A stretch of 6,217 nt of DNA. Origin: Verrucomicrobiaceae bacterium. Its GTDB lineage: Bacteria > Verrucomicrobiota > Verrucomicrobiae > Verrucomicrobiales > Akkermansiaceae. This document shows positions 5,260 through 6,217 of this stretch, in pieces. The notes below the pieces were generated by a model. The model did not search any database, had not been told where the DNA came from, and was given only the letters and a program-made list of their open reading frames with translations. The first letter of the stretch is position 1; each line of letters starts with the position of its first letter. The stretch spans positions 1-6,217 of the forward strand of contig CANBTO010000317.1 in the NCBI GenBank assembly GCA_947372405.1. The letters run 5' to 3'. The translations under genes and the position numbers were made by a program.

Positions 5260-6217
5260 TCACAATTTCTTCACCGAAAAATTGCGCATCCAGCCCATGC
5301 ATTCCCAACCCCACATGATACCGATGCCGCCATGGTCGAGAGTCTGGCCGCCGATCGTCTCGCCCATCTTTTCGTCCCGTAGATCCACGATGCTCTCGCC
5401 GTCCACCCAGATTTGAATTCGTGTTCCGATGACATCCAGACGGATTTTGTTTCCTTTCTCCGCATCGCATTTCAAACCCTTACCACTCGCCATAGTTCGG
5501 TTGCCCTCCAAGCCCGATGGGGCCCAGCCGACAGGTGTCGGAGAATAGGTATTGTAATTGCAAGCTAGCGACCAACTGCCGTCGCCAGCGATGCCGAAAG
5601 CATACTCGCTCCCCCCTTTCTCGTTCCAGCTCTCCTTGGCGTCTGCCACATGAAATGAGATGCTCTCGCTGCGATAATCCGCTGGCAGCCCGTGAGGGTT
5701 AAACGCCGGGTTCACGCCGGTCATCCCCATCTCGATCTCCACGCTGTAATCCTTCCAGTCTTTGCTGCCAACATGGGTCATGAGCGCGGGGCTGCGCCCG
5801 TTGCCGCTGTGGCCATAGTTGAATCCGGGACGCGCCTTGGGCAACGTGACCAGTTTGTCCCCTTGGATCTCAAACATCGTCCGCCATGGAGTCCAGTTCA
5901 TGTTGCCGAAGTTGATCTGCCCGTCGCCCGGTGGCAGCGCACTCTCCTGTGACCCCGCGAATGTGATCCGGTCGATCAGGCTAAAGGTGGGTTCCAATCT
6001 GCCCAAGGCAGTTTCCAACGAGAACTTGTCCACGGTCAGTATCCCGGTAATCTGGTCACCGTTTTGTAACTTCAGCACCACGCGTTCCTCTTTGCGCCGC
6101 ATTTCGCACTGTGTGATACTGGCAAGGGGAACCTCCAGCGTCGCAAAGTCCAGTTTCAAAGCCAACGCCGTCTCCAGAGATGTTCCCACCAGACGCGAGC
6201 CGTCGGCCAGCTCCAGT
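5260..6217 (-). CDS. DGSR-domain protein with a concanavalin-like (DUF1080-like) C-terminal domain, N-terminus outside window
   Basis: 318 codons are visible and the gene runs off the right edge. A GTG at 6189 is not the likely start, because the frame stays open beyond it and already encodes LELADGSRL. Visible residues 1-86 form the beta domain, with two related halves: LADGSRLVG ... LEVPLASI and LQNGDQITG ... FSLETALGRLEPTFSLIDRI. Residues from about 107 to 318 look like a jelly-roll domain of the LamG/3-keto-disaccharide hydrolase (DUF1080) type: KDWKDYSVEIEMGM (152-165), NKIRLDVIGTRIQIWVDGES (256-275), GGIGIMWGWECMGWMRNFSV (296-315). The ending 'GgIGim....... .rNFsVkkL' is typical of that group. 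Export is expected by analogy with the paralogous LamG gene, but the signal peptide would lie outside the window. Whether it binds or cleaves sugar is not determinable here. Confidence 0.85.
   Translation of the reverse strand, partial: LELADGSRLVGTSLETALALKLDFATLEVPLASITQCEMRRKEERVVLKLQNGDQITGILTVDKFSLETALGRLEPTFSLIDRITFAGSQESALPPGDGQINFGNMNWTPWRTMFEIQGDKLVTLPKARPGFNYGHSGNGRSPALMTHVGSKDWKDYSVEIEMGMTGVNPAFNPHGLPADYRSESISFHVADAKESWNEKGGSEYAFGIAGDGSWSLACNYNTYSPTPVGWAPSGLEGNRTMASGKGLKCDAEKGNKIRLDVIGTRIQIWVDGESIVDLRDEKMGETIGGQTLDHGGIGIMWGWECMGWMRNFSVKKL

Noticed and set aside
6187..6189. GTG as the start of the right-edge gene
   Set aside because: The frame stays open to the window end and the nine codons upstream encode LELADGSRL, which belongs to the conserved domain. 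The true start lies outside the window.

Overview
The window (roughly 55% G+C by eye) looks like ordinary chromosomal DNA from a Verrucomicrobiota-type bacterium; Planctomycetota or Lentisphaerota remain possible. The inference rests on three things. Exported proteins combine a small 'DGSR' beta domain with concanavalin-like (LamG or DUF1080-like) domains. A secreted SASA-type carbohydrate esterase sits beside them. None of the six visible start codons has a recognisable Shine-Dalgarno sequence. No rRNA, tRNA, CRISPR array, insertion sequence, phage or defence gene was seen.

Left part (1-1085, plus strand): a tight three-gene cluster with 5-6 nt gaps. It holds the last 22 codons of an unidentified gene, a small two-helix membrane protein with a PH-like tail, and a YbjN-family protein (type III secretion chaperone-like fold). 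A 75-nt convergent gap (1086-1160) separates it from the rest; I see no convincing terminator there.

Right part (1161-6217, minus strand): five codirectional genes. In transcription order they are a 5'-truncated protein with the DGSR domain and a concanavalin-like C-terminal domain (runs off the right edge), a 102-aa putative lipoprotein, a second exported DGSR protein ending in a LamG domain, a secreted SASA-family esterase, and a membrane-anchored protein with two Tim44-like domains, each followed by a zinc ribbon. The gaps are 81, 96, 69 and 49 nt, long enough that separate promoters are as likely as one operon.

How they might work together (inference): the esterase and the two concanavalin-like proteins suggest handling of acetylated glycans outside the cytoplasm. 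The Tim44/zinc-ribbon protein and, across the convergent junction, the PH-like membrane protein and the YbjN protein suggest envelope or protein-handling roles. Nothing in the sequence proves physical partnership. The most notable features are the DGSR domain shared by two neighbouring genes with different C-terminal modules, and the internal duplication of the Tim44-zinc-ribbon unit.
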